64,000 nucleotides of DNA from Cognaticolwellia aestuarii (GCF_002000025.1 NZ_MUZV01000005.1:124001-188000); one strand, 5' to 3'; shown: positions 26,402 to 35,944, counted from the first letter of the stretch. Numbers and translations: made by a program. Notes: a model not told the origin generated them from the sequence alone.

Positions 26402-28285
26402 CTACTTAGCCATTTCACTATTAACCCAGTCATTAACTCGACGCTCTAAAATAGCTAATGGCATAGCACCACCGCCTAAAATAGTATCGTGGAAACCTCT
26501 AATATCAAAACGCTCACCCAGTGCTTTTTTAGCATTTTCACGCAGCTCAATAATTTTCAGCATACCAATTTTATATGAGGTAGCTTGGCCGGGTAAAACT
26601 AAGTAACGGCGTACTTCAGAAATAATGGCTTCTTCAGCTATCGGCGTTTTTTCTTTAAAGTAAGCAATGGCTTGTTCTTCTGTCCAACCTTTGGCATGTA
26701 AGCCAGTATCAACCACTAAACGAACTGCACGCCACATTTCATTGACTAAACGACCAAAATCAGAATAATCATTTTTGTACGCGCCCATTTCTTTTGCCAA
26801 TAGTTCTGCATACAAGCCCCAACCTTCACTGTAAGCCGTAAAGTTTGCTTGCGTTCTAAATTGCGGCACTGAAGTTAACTCTTGTGCAATCGATATTTGC
26901 ATATGATGGCCTGGATTGCCTTCATGATAGGCAACGCCTTCCATTTCATTTTTAGGCATGGATGACATATCCGATAAGTGAGCATAATAAACCCCTGGAC
27001 GGCTGCCATCTGGCGTGCCAGGATTATAATGCTGTGCAGCACCGTCTTGCTCTCTGAATGCTTCGACACGTTTAACGACTAAATCAGCTTTTGGCAAAAG
27101 ACCAAAGTATGTCGGTAACTGCTTATTTATGAAGTCTAAGTAAGTTTCCGTATCGGTAATATACCCTTGACGGCCCTCATCTGTGTTGGGATAGAAAAAC
27201 TGTTCATCGGTTTTGATAAAATTAAAAAATGCCGGTAAATCACCTTCAAAACCCACGCGATCTTTAATCGCGATCATTTCATTGGTGATACGGGCAACTT
27301 CTTTTAAGCCTATGTCATGAATTTCATCTGCTGATAAATCTGTAGTTGTTGACACGCTGATCATATAATCATAAAAAGCTTTACCATTATTTTGCGTAGA
27401 AACCCCCGTTGGATTACTTGCCGTATTAACAATGTCACTTTCAAACCAAGCAATTAACGCTTGGTAGCTTGGCAAAAATGCTTCAAGTAGTTGTGCTTTT
27501 GCATTTGCTTTCAAGGTTTTTGCTTGTTCAGCCGTAATTTTTTCAGCATCAACTAACGCTGTGATTTTTCTTTGTACGTCCATCCAAAGCGGCGAGTCTG
27601 TTGCCCCTTCTGCCGTTGAGAAGGGTATACCCGCAATCAAATTACGAGATTGTTCAATAACACCTTCATAAGCAAACTTAGGCGGACGCGTGCCCGCTGC
27701 CGCATTTTCTTTTGCTCGAACTAATAATTGATCGATAGCCGTACTAACGCCAGCAATACGCTTAATATATGCCTGCATGTCACTTAACTCATCAACACGG
27801 TGAAAGTTAATTAAAAATTGTGCGGCAAACGCTTGTATACCGTTAAATTGAGTGAAAATATAACCGTTATTATTAAATTTTTGACCTGCTTGGGCTTTTT
27901 CATTTTGATAAAGCCAAATATCGTATGAAATTTTAGCTTCAGGACTAAGCTTGTTGTAATCAAAATTAGCTTTTAAATCTGCTACTGTTTTGGCCTGCCA
28001 TGCTAGCTGCTTTTGCTCAAAGGCTTGAGACATATCGTTTATTTGGTCGTATTTTTCTTTACGCCCTAAAAACGTCAACATGATCGGACTGCTTTGTAAT
28101 TGCTCTTCATACTTAGCAGCAAACCAGTTGTTCAAACGTTCAGTTTCGCTCAACTCTGCTTTTCCAACGCTCTGAGTTGCTATCGCTGAGGTTGACGCTT
28201 GAGAAGCACTCGATGAAGAGCTGTTAGGCTGGCAAGCAGATAAGCACGCTACCGCGCCGATTAATGCAATCATAGTGCGCATCAA
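26402..28285 (-). CDS. DUF885-family lipoprotein, putative metallopeptidase
   Basis: This 627-residue protein begins with a lipoprotein signal (MMRTMIALIGAVACLSAC, lipidated Cys near residue 18) and a Ser/Ala-rich linker. The rest is a DUF885 domain, with the motif YHEGNPGHHMQ (about residue 455), which resembles the HExxH-type zinc site of that family. DUF885 members are mostly uncharacterised; some act as carboxypeptidase-like enzymes on small peptides. Substrate and location (outer or inner membrane, facing the periplasm) are inferred. It is monocistronic and convergent with lpxH. Confidence 0.88.
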   Translation of the reverse strand: MMRTMIALIGAVACLSACQPNSSSSSASQASTSAIATQSVGKAELSETERLNNWFAAKYEEQLQSSPIMLTFLGRKEKYDQINDMSQAFEQKQLAWQAKTVADLKANFDYNKLSPEAKISYDIWLYQNEKAQAGQKFNNNGYIFTQFNGIQAFAAQFLINFHRVDELSDMQAYIKRIAGVSTAIDQLLVRAKENAAAGTRPPKFAYEGVIEQSRNLIAGIPFSTAEGATDSPLWMDVQRKITALVDAEKITAEQAKTLKANAKAQLLEAFLPSYQALIAWFESDIVNTASNPTGVSTQNNGKAFYDYMISVSTTTDLSADEIHDIGLKEVARITNEMIAIKDRVGFEGDLPAFFNFIKTDEQFFYPNTDEGRQGYITDTETYLDFINKQLPTYFGLLPKADLVVKRVEAFREQDGAAQHYNPGTPDGSRPGVYYAHLSDMSSMPKNEMEGVAYHEGNPGHHMQISIAQELTSVPQFRTQANFTAYSEGWGLYAELLAKEMGAYKNDYSDFGRLVNEMWRAVRLVVDTGLHAKGWTEEQAIAYFKEKTPIAEEAIISEVRRYLVLPGQATSYKIGMLKIIELRENAKKALGERFDIRGFHDTILGGGAMPLAILERRVNDWVNSEMAK

Positions 28286-28483
28286 TTATTTTCCTTATTT
28301 ATAAGCTGTGAAGTAAGCAAGTTATAAATCAACGTTAACTTGCCAAGTTAATATACTATCCATTTAGCTAAAGCGGATATATCCAAGTAAGCAACATACT
28401 AGCTATTTATGCAGTGAATGAAAAATCTTAACAGTAAATTTTTACTGGCTATGACTTAGCGGTAAATATGAAAAATTCGCTCT

Positions 28484-29266
28484 CTATTCAGCTCTCGCTA
28501 CAGGTATTCCACTGTGGAACTTAAGGTCTGTATCTGGACTAGTGATTAGCTTTGCTTCAACATCAGCAAAAAAAGCAATACGGCTAGCCACCTTTTCGCT
28601 TTGTTCTGGGCCTGCAATCTCATGCGCTAAAGTAAGGTAATCTTGATAGTGACGTGCTTCAGAGCGCAATAAAGAAAAATAAAAGTCGCCAAGTTTTTTG
28701 TCTACATGGGGCGCAAGTTTAGCAAAACGTTCACAAGACCTTGCTTCAATATAAGCACCGACAATTAATTTATCAATCAAAGCGTCTGGTTCAAAAGTTT
28801 TTACATGTCTTAACATCCCTTTTGCGTAGCGACATGGCGTTATACTACGATATTCAACACCGTAATAATCCATCATTTCCAGTACTTGATAAAAATGATG
28901 TAATTCTTCTTTGATCAATAACACCATTTTATCGATCAGATCCTGCCCATATGCTGAGTCAGACTTAGGAATAACGGCTTTAGTTAGTTTATTTTTAGCA
29001 GCAAGGTCACGCCAATCACCTTCTCGCTTATAAATAAGGGCCTCAAATGGCTGTAACCAAGCTAACAGTGCATCTCCACCAGTTTTATCAACAGCATATT
29101 TTCGAATTAAAAACATTGCTGATTGCGCGGCTTTTAACTCACAAATCAGGTGATCAATTAATATAACTGATAGGTTTTCTTTTTTGGCCGCTTCTTCAAG
29201 CCAAGCTTCGGGGGTTTCACATTTTAGAAAAGATGTAATTGGCGCTAGTAGTTCTCTAGTCAGCAT
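28484..29266 (-). CDS. miaE: tRNA hydroxylase MiaE (ms2i6A37 to ms2io6A37)
   Basis: This 260-residue protein matches MiaE, a ferritin-like di-iron monooxygenase with ligands in EELHHFYQVLEMM and EARSCERFAKLAPH and a late ExxH in RSEARHYQDYL. MiaE hydroxylates the isopentenyl side chain of ms2i6A at position 37 of tRNAs that read UNN codons, in the cytoplasm and with oxygen. It is monocistronic. The leader upstream holds a small ORF (29358-29429) that runs into a perfect 13-bp hairpin; see the separate entry. The ribosome site (GATGAG) is modest. Confidence 0.95.
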   Translation of the reverse strand: MLTRELLAPITSFLKCETPEAWLEEAAKKENLSVILIDHLICELKAAQSAMFLIRKYAVDKTGGDALLAWLQPFEALIYKREGDWRDLAAKNKLTKAVIPKSDSAYGQDLIDKMVLLIKEELHHFYQVLEMMDYYGVEYRSITPCRYAKGMLRHVKTFEPDALIDKLIVGAYIEARSCERFAKLAPHVDKKLGDFYFSLLRSEARHYQDYLTLAHEIAGPEQSEKVASRIAFFADVEAKLITSPDTDLKFHSGIPVARAE

Positions 29267-29326
29267 TGAAGTAACTCATCACAATAAACTTTAAATAGGA
29301 TTGAATTTTATCATAATCATATTACC

Positions 29327-29370
29327 TGCCATGAGATAAATTATAATAATATTCAAATTATCTCATGGCA
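29327..29370 (-). promoter_or_regulatory. Perfect 13-bp hairpin in the miaE leader
   Basis: TGCCATGAGATAA (29327-29339) and TTATCTCATGGCA (29358-29370) are exact inverted repeats around an 18-nt AT loop. It lies 61 bp upstream of the miaE ATG. There is no T-run after it on the minus strand, so it is not a simple terminator. Its 5' arm is the last four codons of the small ORF at 29358-29429. Confidence 0.75.
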
Positions 29371-29429
29371 CTGCAGCCAAATGCGATAGCAAGCAGTAAC
29401 GGCAGTAAATAGAAGAAATTAACTATCAA
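29358..29429 (-). CDS. Possible leader peptide upstream of miaE (23 residues)
   Basis: A TTG start at 29429 follows AGGAG by 7 nt and gives a 23-residue hydrophobic peptide with the run FFYLLPLLL and an ending GCSAMR before TAA. It includes seven codons starting with U (two TTC, one TAT, two TTA, one TTT, one TGC). It lies in the same direction as miaE. Its stop and last three sense codons form one arm of the hairpin. It could be a leader peptide, a small membrane protein or chance. Only codon order and position support it. Confidence 0.35.
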   Translation of the reverse strand: MIVNFFYLLPLLLAIAFGCSAMR

Positions 29430-29709
29430 TTCGTCACTCCTAACTTACTATTAATACCGCTATGATTAAGGAGTTTAGCTGCAATTATAGCTATTCAAAC
29501 TATAAGCCACACCGCCTAAAAATAAAAGGCAACAATGAGGGCTATTTCGCTAGAGACTGTAATAAGGTTAACGTTATCAGTGCCTCGATAGTTTGCTGGC
29601 TGTATTTTCAGGATCATCGATAAGTTAGGGCAGCACGCTGCTATGCACTTTCGACTTTTTTTTATCAATGCTACAATTTTATCAGGCGATAATAAGGTAA
29701 AAAGTAACG
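29430..29709. other. Gap upstream of the small secreted protein gene
   Basis: No convincing gene. On the minus strand TATAAT lies near 29483-29488, which could be a promoter for the miaE leader. A 33-codon hydrophobic minus-strand frame (about 29520-29620) was not identified. Confidence 0.4.
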
Positions 29710-30051
29710 ATGAAATTATCTACTCGAATCTGTTTACTCACAATACTACTGTTTTTGTGTTCATTGTTCGCACACAGTGCATTATCACCTTCGATGCTGA
29801 AATCAAGAGATCTCACTACGTTAATTGAGTTTATAGAGCAACACCCAAAAGTCGCTGATACGCTTGAATATATAGATGTTGTAAATTACATCATAACTTT
29901 TGATGAAGGTTGCAAAGCCTATTTTGAGCGCCCTAGTGCCAGTATCTTTGCCTTATCGAGACCAGGCCCTCAGCCGATGATTCAATTCAAAAACAGTACT
30001 TGCTCGTTGACCTATGATCTTAATGGTAAAAGCAGCAACTTTAACAACTAA
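29710..30051 (+). CDS. Small secreted protein of unknown function
   Basis: This 113-residue protein has a signal peptide (about 1-24, MKLSTRICLLTILLFLCSLFAHS, cleaved near AHSA). The mature part of about 90 residues has two cysteines (FDEGCKAYF and NSTCSLTYD), which could pair in the periplasm. It is not recognised as a known family. It is followed by a 9-bp tandem repeat whose first unit contains the stop codon. The next genes downstream are also secreted, so the four may share a role, but no operon signal is visible between them. Confidence 0.65.
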   Translation: MKLSTRICLLTILLFLCSLFAHSALSPSMLKSRDLTTLIEFIEQHPKVADTLEYIDVVNYIITFDEGCKAYFERPSASIFALSRPGPQPMIQFKNSTCSLTYDLNGKSSNFNN

Positions 30052-30090
30052 GCAAACTAAGCAAACTAAGCAAACTAAGCAAACTAAGCA
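30046..30090. repeat. 9-bp tandem repeat (AACTAAGCA), five units
   Basis: Five exact consecutive units. The stop codon of the upstream gene lies in the first unit, and each later unit repeats an in-frame TAA. Changes in repeat number would not alter the protein. Confidence 0.92.
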
Positions 30091-30210
30091 ATTTATATAC
30101 AAAAATAATAAAGAAAAGCGCTTATTTAGCGTTTTAACAATAAGTTAACTATGCTTTTTCTGGTCATAACCTTGCTCTAAATTGCACACCATAATTCACT
30201 GGAGACAGTC

Positions 30211-31239
30211 GTGCTTGTATTCAGGTTAAGTAAAATAATTGGCTCGGTGCTATTACTGAGCAGTTATATTTATACGCTAAAAGCTCAGAGTGATGAACTA
30301 GCTCAGGCACCACAACAAACTTCACATCCAACTTTTGCCAACGTCAGCGTTGAAATGGTTGCTATCCCTTCAGGTAGTTTTTTGATGAATAATGAACCGG
30401 TGCCACTCAACAAAGCCTCAAATTATCCTATCGAGGTGGCAGCCTTTGCACTGAGTAAAACAGAAGTTACGTTTGCTCAATGGGATGCATGTTTTAGGTC
30501 AGGAGCTTGTAGCTACCGACCTCATGACCAAGGTTGGGGGCGTGATAACCGTCCTGTCATTAACGTCAGCTATAATGATATTACACAAGAGTTTATTCCT
30601 TGGTTAAGCAAAGTCGATGGTATTGATTACCGATTGCCAACAGACGCTGAGTGGCAATATGCGGCAAAAACAGGAAGCACTACAAACCACATAACAAGTC
30701 ATGAGCTTAAATGTCCACAAGTACAGAATAAGCACTATTGTATGTTGGCAGATAAAACCCTAGGGGTAGCTTCATACCAACCTAATGCAATGGGTTTATA
30801 TGATTTATACGGAAACGTTTTAGAATTGACGCAAGATTGCTGGCCCTCCGACCATACCATTAGTAACAATCAAAACTTACAAGAAAATGATTGCGATAAA
30901 CATATTTTACGCGGTGGCCACTGGCGAGATATAACCAAGGCATTAAATATCAGTTATCAAGGTGATTGGGCAGAAAGCAAACAGCGAAGCAAATTCATAG
31001 GCTTTCGTTTGGCTCATGACATCAACCGTTTCCAAGAACTTGAAGTAGGTCAAACGCTGGAGTTTCTCTTGGCAAGCGAAGGCGATCCAGATGAGGTAAT
31101 TCAGGCTTTGCCTGATGGTGAGTATTTCAGTTCCTACTATTACCATCAATCAAATACTTCTTATATTATTAACACAGAAACAGGCTATATTTGTGCCATA
31201 TCAATAGGCAAACACAATGGCGTTTGCTCCCCTTTTTAA
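30211..31239 (+). CDS. Secreted SUMF1/FGE-like domain protein
   Basis: This 342-residue protein starts at GTG, 7 nt after GGAG. An N-terminal hydrophobic segment (about 1-24) is a signal peptide or anchor. Residues about 48-270 form a formylglycine-generating-enzyme-like (SUMF1) domain: MVAIPSGSFLMNNE, LSKTEVTFAQWDAC, RLPTDAEWQYAAK, MGLYDLYGNVLELTQD, ILRGGHW and FIGFRLA. The two catalytic cysteines of true FGE are not evident at their usual place, so it is more likely a binding or regulatory member. A C-terminal tail of about 70 residues is outside the domain. The next gene begins 22 bp downstream, perhaps co-transcribed. Confidence 0.85.
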   Translation: MLVFRLSKIIGSVLLLSSYIYTLKAQSDELAQAPQQTSHPTFANVSVEMVAIPSGSFLMNNEPVPLNKASNYPIEVAAFALSKTEVTFAQWDACFRSGACSYRPHDQGWGRDNRPVINVSYNDITQEFIPWLSKVDGIDYRLPTDAEWQYAAKTGSTTNHITSHELKCPQVQNKHYCMLADKTLGVASYQPNAMGLYDLYGNVLELTQDCWPSDHTISNNQNLQENDCDKHILRGGHWRDITKALNISYQGDWAESKQRSKFIGFRLAHDINRFQELEVGQTLEFLLASEGDPDEVIQALPDGEYFSSYYYHQSNTSYIINTETGYICAISIGKHNGVCSPF

Positions 31240-31261
31240 TCAACAAAGCGATAAAATATTA

Positions 31262-31753
31262 ATGAAATACACGCTAATAATTTTTTTATTTCTAGGGATT
31301 TTTTCAACCAAAGCCTTAATGACTGAAGACTCATTAGCAGGTGTGCCAATTGGTATGCCTATCAGTATAGTTTTAAGTAAATTTCCCAGCTACGCTGTTG
31401 AGAGTAACTTCAACACGACAGTAAATGATTGCTATTACTTGAGGAGCAGTTCCTCTAATACTGGGGTTGATATTATGATTGTTGATAATATAGTCGTACG
31501 AATAGATATCATCGAAAACTCAAAAGTTACGACGAATCAAGGTATAGGAATAAGTTCTTCTAAAAGCGAAGTTATCAAAGCATACCCGCAACTTATCGCA
31601 AAAACTCATCCGTACTTAGGGCAAGCAGGTCAATATTTAACAGTCAAACTGCCCTCTGGCAATAGCATAGTGTTTGAAACAGCTTTTGATGTTGTTACAG
31701 AATACCGGTTAGGCCGCGATCCCGAAGTTAGCTATATTGAAGGCTGTAATTAG
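31262..31753 (+). CDS. Secreted protein of unknown function
   Basis: This 163-residue protein has a signal peptide (about 1-19, MKYTLIIFLFLGIFSTKA). The mature part has a repeated pattern: a GVPIGMPISIVLSKFPSY segment and a later GIGISSSKSEVIKAYPQ segment, a layout seen in many small periplasmic proteins with a strand-helix 'G-x-S-K-x-E-V-x-x-x-Y' motif. Two cysteines (NDCYYL, EGCN) could form a disulfide. The start at 31262 gives the signal peptide; a longer frame from 31217 would overlap the end of the SUMF1-like gene. Function unknown. Confidence 0.7.
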   Translation: MKYTLIIFLFLGIFSTKALMTEDSLAGVPIGMPISIVLSKFPSYAVESNFNTTVNDCYYLRSSSSNTGVDIMIVDNIVVRIDIIENSKVTTNQGIGISSSKSEVIKAYPQLIAKTHPYLGQAGQYLTVKLPSGNSIVFETAFDVVTEYRLGRDPEVSYIEGCN

Positions 31754-32033
31754 TTTCATTAACATTTTTAACCACTAACTCGTCATTTGTATACACTAAC
31801 CTAAACCCAAAAGAACACATCATATGCCCTTAACGCATAGCAGTAGTGAATTAAAAGGTAGCTGTATGACTCTTAACACTCCCCCGCAAGCCCAAGCGCT
31901 TTGCCAATGAACTTCAGTACTAAATTGAAAAATAATCAATTAACTAAAAAAAATCTTCACTATTTGATATGATATTGCATTCATACGTTAACGGAAGCTA
32001 CTTATTTTTTACCAAAATATAGTGAAAAACACG
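31754..32033. other. Gap with no recognised feature
   Basis: No gene, hairpin or clear promoter motif stands out in this 280-bp stretch. Confidence 0.4.
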
Positions 32034-32312
32034 ATGAAAAAAACAGATGCGAAATCACTAACAGATAGACACGAGTCACTTACCCATAGCGAACAACAAA
32101 CGGTTGTTTCACACGTTCAACGTGAAGTCGATGATTGGTATCTTAATACCATTATGTTAAAAGGTGTTGATGTTCCTTTTAAGTACCGCAGAAAAAAGCG
32201 CTATAAATCATTACAAAGCCAACAAGTTAATATTACCTATTATCCAGCAAATGAAACGGTTGCAGGCTTTGAAATTGAAATTATGAAAATTGTTCGCATT
32301 AAAGTATGTTGA
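32034..32312 (+). CDS. Small conserved-looking hypothetical protein
   Basis: This 92-residue charged protein has no signal peptide. It is basic in the middle (FKYRRKKRYKS) with a hydrophobic, strand-like end. It is not recognised. Start: ATG at 32034 is used; a GTG at 32022 would add four residues. The ribosome site is weak for both. Its codon use resembles neighbouring genes, so it is probably real. Confidence 0.5.
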   Translation: MKKTDAKSLTDRHESLTHSEQQTVVSHVQREVDDWYLNTIMLKGVDVPFKYRRKKRYKSLQSQQVNITYYPANETVAGFEIEIMKIVRIKVC

Positions 32313-32525
32313 TCACATTTATTGATAAAAACCACCAGTAACAGACTGGTAGATGGCTAAAAAAAACTATTTTAGCCGAAATATCAATCAATTCTTGACG
32401 AATCCCTCACCATCTTACATAAATAGTATATCAACAATAAAAAAAACAATGTTGATGTGAAGCTAAAGCCGCAGAGTTTAACTTAATACCTGCATGATAT
32501 TTTTGGGGACAGAGAGGTATACAAC

Positions 32526-33125
32526 ATGATCTTAAATCATATATGGGGGCTTTATACTGCACCTAAAAAAGAGTGGCAAACCATTGAGAAGCGCCACGAA
32601 AGTTTAATGTATTCTATGGTACACATTTTCACCATCGCACTAATCCCAGCAATTTGTAGTTATTATGCTGCAGCGCATATCGGCTGGACAATTGGAGCAG
32701 GAGATCCAATCAAATTAACCGAGTCTAACGCTTTATTTATGTCAGTAGCTATGTATATGGGCTTGATATTTGGCGTATTATCACTGGCTGTATTAATTCA
32801 ATGGATGGCAAAAACTTTTGATTCAAAACCTGACTTTACTCAATCTTTAGAATTAGCCGCCTATGCTGCGACACCTTTATTGATGGTGGGACTAACAGCC
32901 TTATTCCCCGTACTTTGGTTTGTAGTACTCGCTGGGCTCGCTGCGCTATGTTATTCGGTATATTTGCTTTATTCAGGGGTGCCGATCATGATGAATATTC
33001 CTGAAGAAAAAGGCTTTATTTATTCTAGTTCAGTGGTCACTTGTGGCTTAGTACTTATTGTGGCGCTGATGGCAGCAAGTGCAATTGTTTTTAACTCTGG
33101 TTTAGGTGTCGAATACATAAGTTAA
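32526..33125 (+). CDS. Yip1-family inner-membrane protein
   Basis: This 199-residue protein has about five membrane segments and the Yip1 pattern: N-terminal WGLYTAPKKEWQTIE, and the central FGVLSLAVLIQWMAKTFDSKPDFTQSLELAAYAATPLLMVGL. Bacterial Yip1 proteins are poorly characterised. It has a good AGAGAGG ribosome site and ends at a bidirectional terminator shared with purF. Role unknown. Confidence 0.85.
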   Translation: MILNHIWGLYTAPKKEWQTIEKRHESLMYSMVHIFTIALIPAICSYYAAAHIGWTIGAGDPIKLTESNALFMSVAMYMGLIFGVLSLAVLIQWMAKTFDSKPDFTQSLELAAYAATPLLMVGLTALFPVLWFVVLAGLAALCYSVYLLYSGVPIMMNIPEEKGFIYSSSVVTCGLVLIVALMAASAIVFNSGLGVEYIS

Positions 33126-33140
33126 CTGAAAAACATAATA

Positions 33141-33169
33141 AAAAAAACCGCTGAATTAGCGGTTTTTTT
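33141..33169. terminator. Bidirectional terminator between the Yip1 gene and purF
   Basis: AAAAAAACCGCT/AGCGGTTTTTTT perfect stem with a 5-nt loop between convergent genes. Confidence 0.93.
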
Positions 33170-33195
33170 ATTTAAAAATACTGAGTTTTAATAAG

Positions 33196-34713
33196 TTATT
33201 CAGCACCTTCGTTATGCATATCAATAATTGAATCAGCATTTTTGTCTGAGGTTTCTTTCGTTTCGTTATTACGCATTGCGTCTAATCGATCTAAATAACC
33301 TTGATCAATATCTTTAGTGACATATTCGCCATTGAATACTGATGTTTCAAATTCAGTAATGTCTGGATTTGCTGTTGAAACCGCAGCAACTAAATCTTCT
33401 AATGTTTGAAAAATTAATTTATCAGCCCCAATTAACTGACAAATATCATCAAGCTCTCTGCCGTGAGCAATCAATTCGTTAGCGCTTGGCATATCAATAC
33501 CATAAACATTAGGGAAACGAATTTCTGGTGCTGCAGAAGCAAAATACACTTTTTTAGCGCCAGCAGCTCGTGCCATTTCGATAATTTGTCCTGATGTTGT
33601 ACCGCGAACAATAGAGTCATCAACAAGCAGTACATTTTTTCCAACAAATTCCGCAGTAATAGCATTAAGTTTACGACGCACAGATTTTTTACGTTGTTCT
33701 TGCCCTGGCATAATAAAAGTACGACCAATATAGCGATTTTTTACAAAGCCTTGGCGATATGGAATATTAAGGTGACGAGCAATTTCTAGGGCGGTATCAC
33801 ATGAGGTTTCAGGAATAGGAATAACCACATCAATATCTATGTCATCCCACTCTTTGGCAATTTTGTCGCCTAGTTTTTTCCCCATATCAACGCGCGAGCC
33901 ATAAACAGAAATCTTATCAATTGATGAATCTGGACGAGCAAAGTAAACATACTCAAAAATACACGGATGGAAAGTTGGATTTTCTGCGCATTGCTGACTA
34001 TGAATTTTACCTGACTCAGTAAAGAAAATAGCTTCACCAGGTGCAACATCACGCACAAATTCAAACTCGTTAGCATCAAGAGCTACTGACTCAGAAGCGA
34101 CCATGTACTCAATGCCCGTAGCGGTTTCACGCTTACCAAACACTAAAGGTCGAATGCCATTAGGATCACGAAATGCTACCATGCCATAGCCGATGATTAA
34201 GGCTACAGTTGCATAAGCCCCACGAACACGTTTATGAACGTTACTTATGGCAGTAAAAATATCACTTGGATCAAGTGTTTGTTGATCTGAGCTTTGTAAC
34301 TCATGACCTAAAATATTAAGCAGTAACTCAGAATCAGAAGTTGTATTAACATGACGACGTGCCTCGGTATTAAGCCAAAGCTTTAATTCATCTGCATTGG
34401 TTAAGTTACCATTATGCGCTAAAGAAATACCAAACGGCGAGTTTGCATAAAAAGGCTGAGCTTCTGATGAACTTGATGTACCTGCAGTAGGATAACGAAT
34501 ATGACCAATGCCAATATTCCCTTGTAGACGTAACATATGGCGCGTATGAAAAACATCTTTCACTAGGCCATTACCTTTACGTAATCTAAAGGTATTATCG
34601 TGAATAGTCACAATACCTGCTGCATCTTGACCGCGATGTTGTAACACCGTTAAACCATCATATAATGCCTGACCAACGGGTGTTTTACCGACAATACCAA
34701 CAATACCACACAT
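33196..34713 (-). CDS. purF: Amidophosphoribosyltransferase
   Basis: This 505-residue enzyme makes phosphoribosylamine from PRPP and glutamine, the first committed step of purine synthesis. The N-terminal nucleophile Cys2 (MCGIVGIVG) and the glutaminase domain are present, and the PRPP loop [15 protein letters not shown] lies near residue 365. Length matches E. coli PurF (505). It lies 32 bp after cvpA, the usual cvpA-purF pair, and ends the long minus-strand block. Confidence 0.97.
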   Translation of the reverse strand: MCGIVGIVGKTPVGQALYDGLTVLQHRGQDAAGIVTIHDNTFRLRKGNGLVKDVFHTRHMLRLQGNIGIGHIRYPTAGTSSSSEAQPFYANSPFGISLAHNGNLTNADELKLWLNTEARRHVNTTSDSELLLNILGHELQSSDQQTLDPSDIFTAISNVHKRVRGAYATVALIIGYGMVAFRDPNGIRPLVFGKRETATGIEYMVASESVALDANEFEFVRDVAPGEAIFFTESGKIHSQQCAENPTFHPCIFEYVYFARPDSSIDKISVYGSRVDMGKKLGDKIAKEWDDIDIDVVIPIPETSCDTALEIARHLNIPYRQGFVKNRYIGRTFIMPGQEQRKKSVRRKLNAITAEFVGKNVLLVDDSIVRGTTSGQIIEMARAAGAKKVYFASAAPEIRFPNVYGIDMPSANELIAHGRELDDICQLIGADKLIFQTLEDLVAAVSTANPDITEFETSVFNGEYVTKDIDQGYLDRLDAMRNNETKETSDKNADSIIDMHNEGAE

Positions 34714-34745
34714 GAACTTACTCTCCGACGAACTAAGTTTAAATA

Positions 34746-35228
34746 CTAAGTTAAAAAACTTGATGATTGTTTGAGGTACTCAAAAAACCATTCAACTATT
34801 AATGTAAATTCTGGAATCAATTGAGAATTTTGCCACCATATTCGCGAAGAAGCGGGCGTAAATGCATCCATAAAAAATAATATAGCCGCAGTGATCAAAA
34901 TACCTCTTAAAGCACCAAATACGATACCAAGCATTCTGTCGGTGCCTGATAAACCTGTTTTGCTAACAAGTTGACCAATAATATAATTAACGAGTGCGCC
35001 TAAGATTAAAGTGCAGATAAATAAAATAGCAATCGAGGCCGCATTACGCAGTAGTTGATCGGAAATATTAGTTAGTAGGGTCGACAAGTTTAAATAGAAG
35101 CTACTTGCGACAAAAAAGGCACTGATCCAGACAATTAAGGAAACAGCTTCTTTGACAAAGCCTCGCACTAAGCTTATTAAAGCTGAAATGCCAATGACTG
35201 CCAAAATGGCATAATCTATCCAAACCAT
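34746..35228 (-). CDS. cvpA: CvpA-family membrane protein
   Basis: This 160-residue protein has four membrane segments and the CvpA opening [29 protein letters not shown]. CvpA was named for colicin V production in E. coli; its direct function is still unclear, with links to envelope stress. It precedes purF by 32 bp. No PurR-like operator was recognised in the 71 bp upstream. Confidence 0.93.
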   Translation of the reverse strand: MVWIDYAILAVIGISALISLVRGFVKEAVSLIVWISAFFVASSFYLNLSTLLTNISDQLLRNAASIAILFICTLILGALVNYIIGQLVSKTGLSGTDRMLGIVFGALRGILITAAILFFMDAFTPASSRIWWQNSQLIPEFTLIVEWFFEYLKQSSSFLT

Positions 35229-35299
35229 AAATCGAATTTTCTCATTGATTAGTGGCGCGCATTCTACCAGAAGCCTGATAGAGTTTGCTAATGATTTTA

Positions 35300-35944
35300 T
35301 TATTTAGTCGGGTAAAAACGTGCAACTTTTCCTTGCACATTTGTCAACTTTTTCAATGCTGGAAGTTTTTCTTCTAAGGATGATTTTATCAACTCAGGGC
35401 CAACAAAAACTTTGGTCAACTTACCGTTTTTGGTTTTAATTGGTTTAGTAAAGGCTGTATAGCCCTGTTTTTTCAACTTACTGACCAAGTCGTCAACATT
35501 ATTTTGATGACGAAAGCTGCCTAATTGAATAACCCAAGCCTGTTTAGGTACTGCGGTACTCGGTACTTTTTTTGCCACTAAGTCTAGCGTTTTTTTTGTC
35601 TCTGCTTGAGTGGAATCGGCGGTAAATGATGGTTCTTTATCCAAAGTTGAAACCGTTATCCCCTTTTCAGTGAGTGCTTTACTAGCATCAAGAGCGCCAC
35701 CAAAGTCCAGAGCAACATCATCAGAAATTACTTCCTTAGGTAATTTACTGAGCTTCTGCTGTGGAAATGCTTTATTTGCTGGAGGAAAATCTACCTTAGG
35801 GGCTTTTGGGATCGTTTCAAAGTTATCTTGATAAGTTTTTTTGTCACCATCAAGAACATCAGGTAAAAATATAATAGCGACAGCAGCAACAATAATGGTA
35901 CCAACTAAACGATTTTGAAACGGTGTAGACAAAATATACTCCAA
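35300..35944 (-). CDS. dedD: SPOR-domain protein, DedD-like
   Basis: This 214-residue protein has one N-terminal membrane anchor (about 10-28, NRLVGTIIVAAVAIIFLPDVL), a proline/lysine-rich linker and a C-terminal SPOR domain (about 135-210, WVIQLGSFRHQNNVDDLVSKLKKQGY). SPOR domains bind denuded peptidoglycan at the septum. DedD of E. coli supports cell constriction and sits in the same folC-dedD-cvpA-purF neighbourhood, which supports the name. It begins 234 bp from folC and 72 bp from cvpA. Confidence 0.9.
   Translation of the reverse strand: MEYILSTPFQNRLVGTIIVAAVAIIFLPDVLDGDKKTYQDNFETIPKAPKVDFPPANKAFPQQKLSKLPKEVISDDVALDFGGALDASKALTEKGITVSTLDKEPSFTADSTQAETKKTLDLVAKKVPSTAVPKQAWVIQLGSFRHQNNVDDLVSKLKKQGYTAFTKPIKTKNGKLTKVFVGPELIKSSLEEKLPALKKLTNVQGKVARFYPTK

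Noticed and set aside
29520-29620. 33-codon hydrophobic minus-strand frame upstream of the miaE leader.
   Set aside because: No clear ribosome site, no similarity and a broken frame beyond it.
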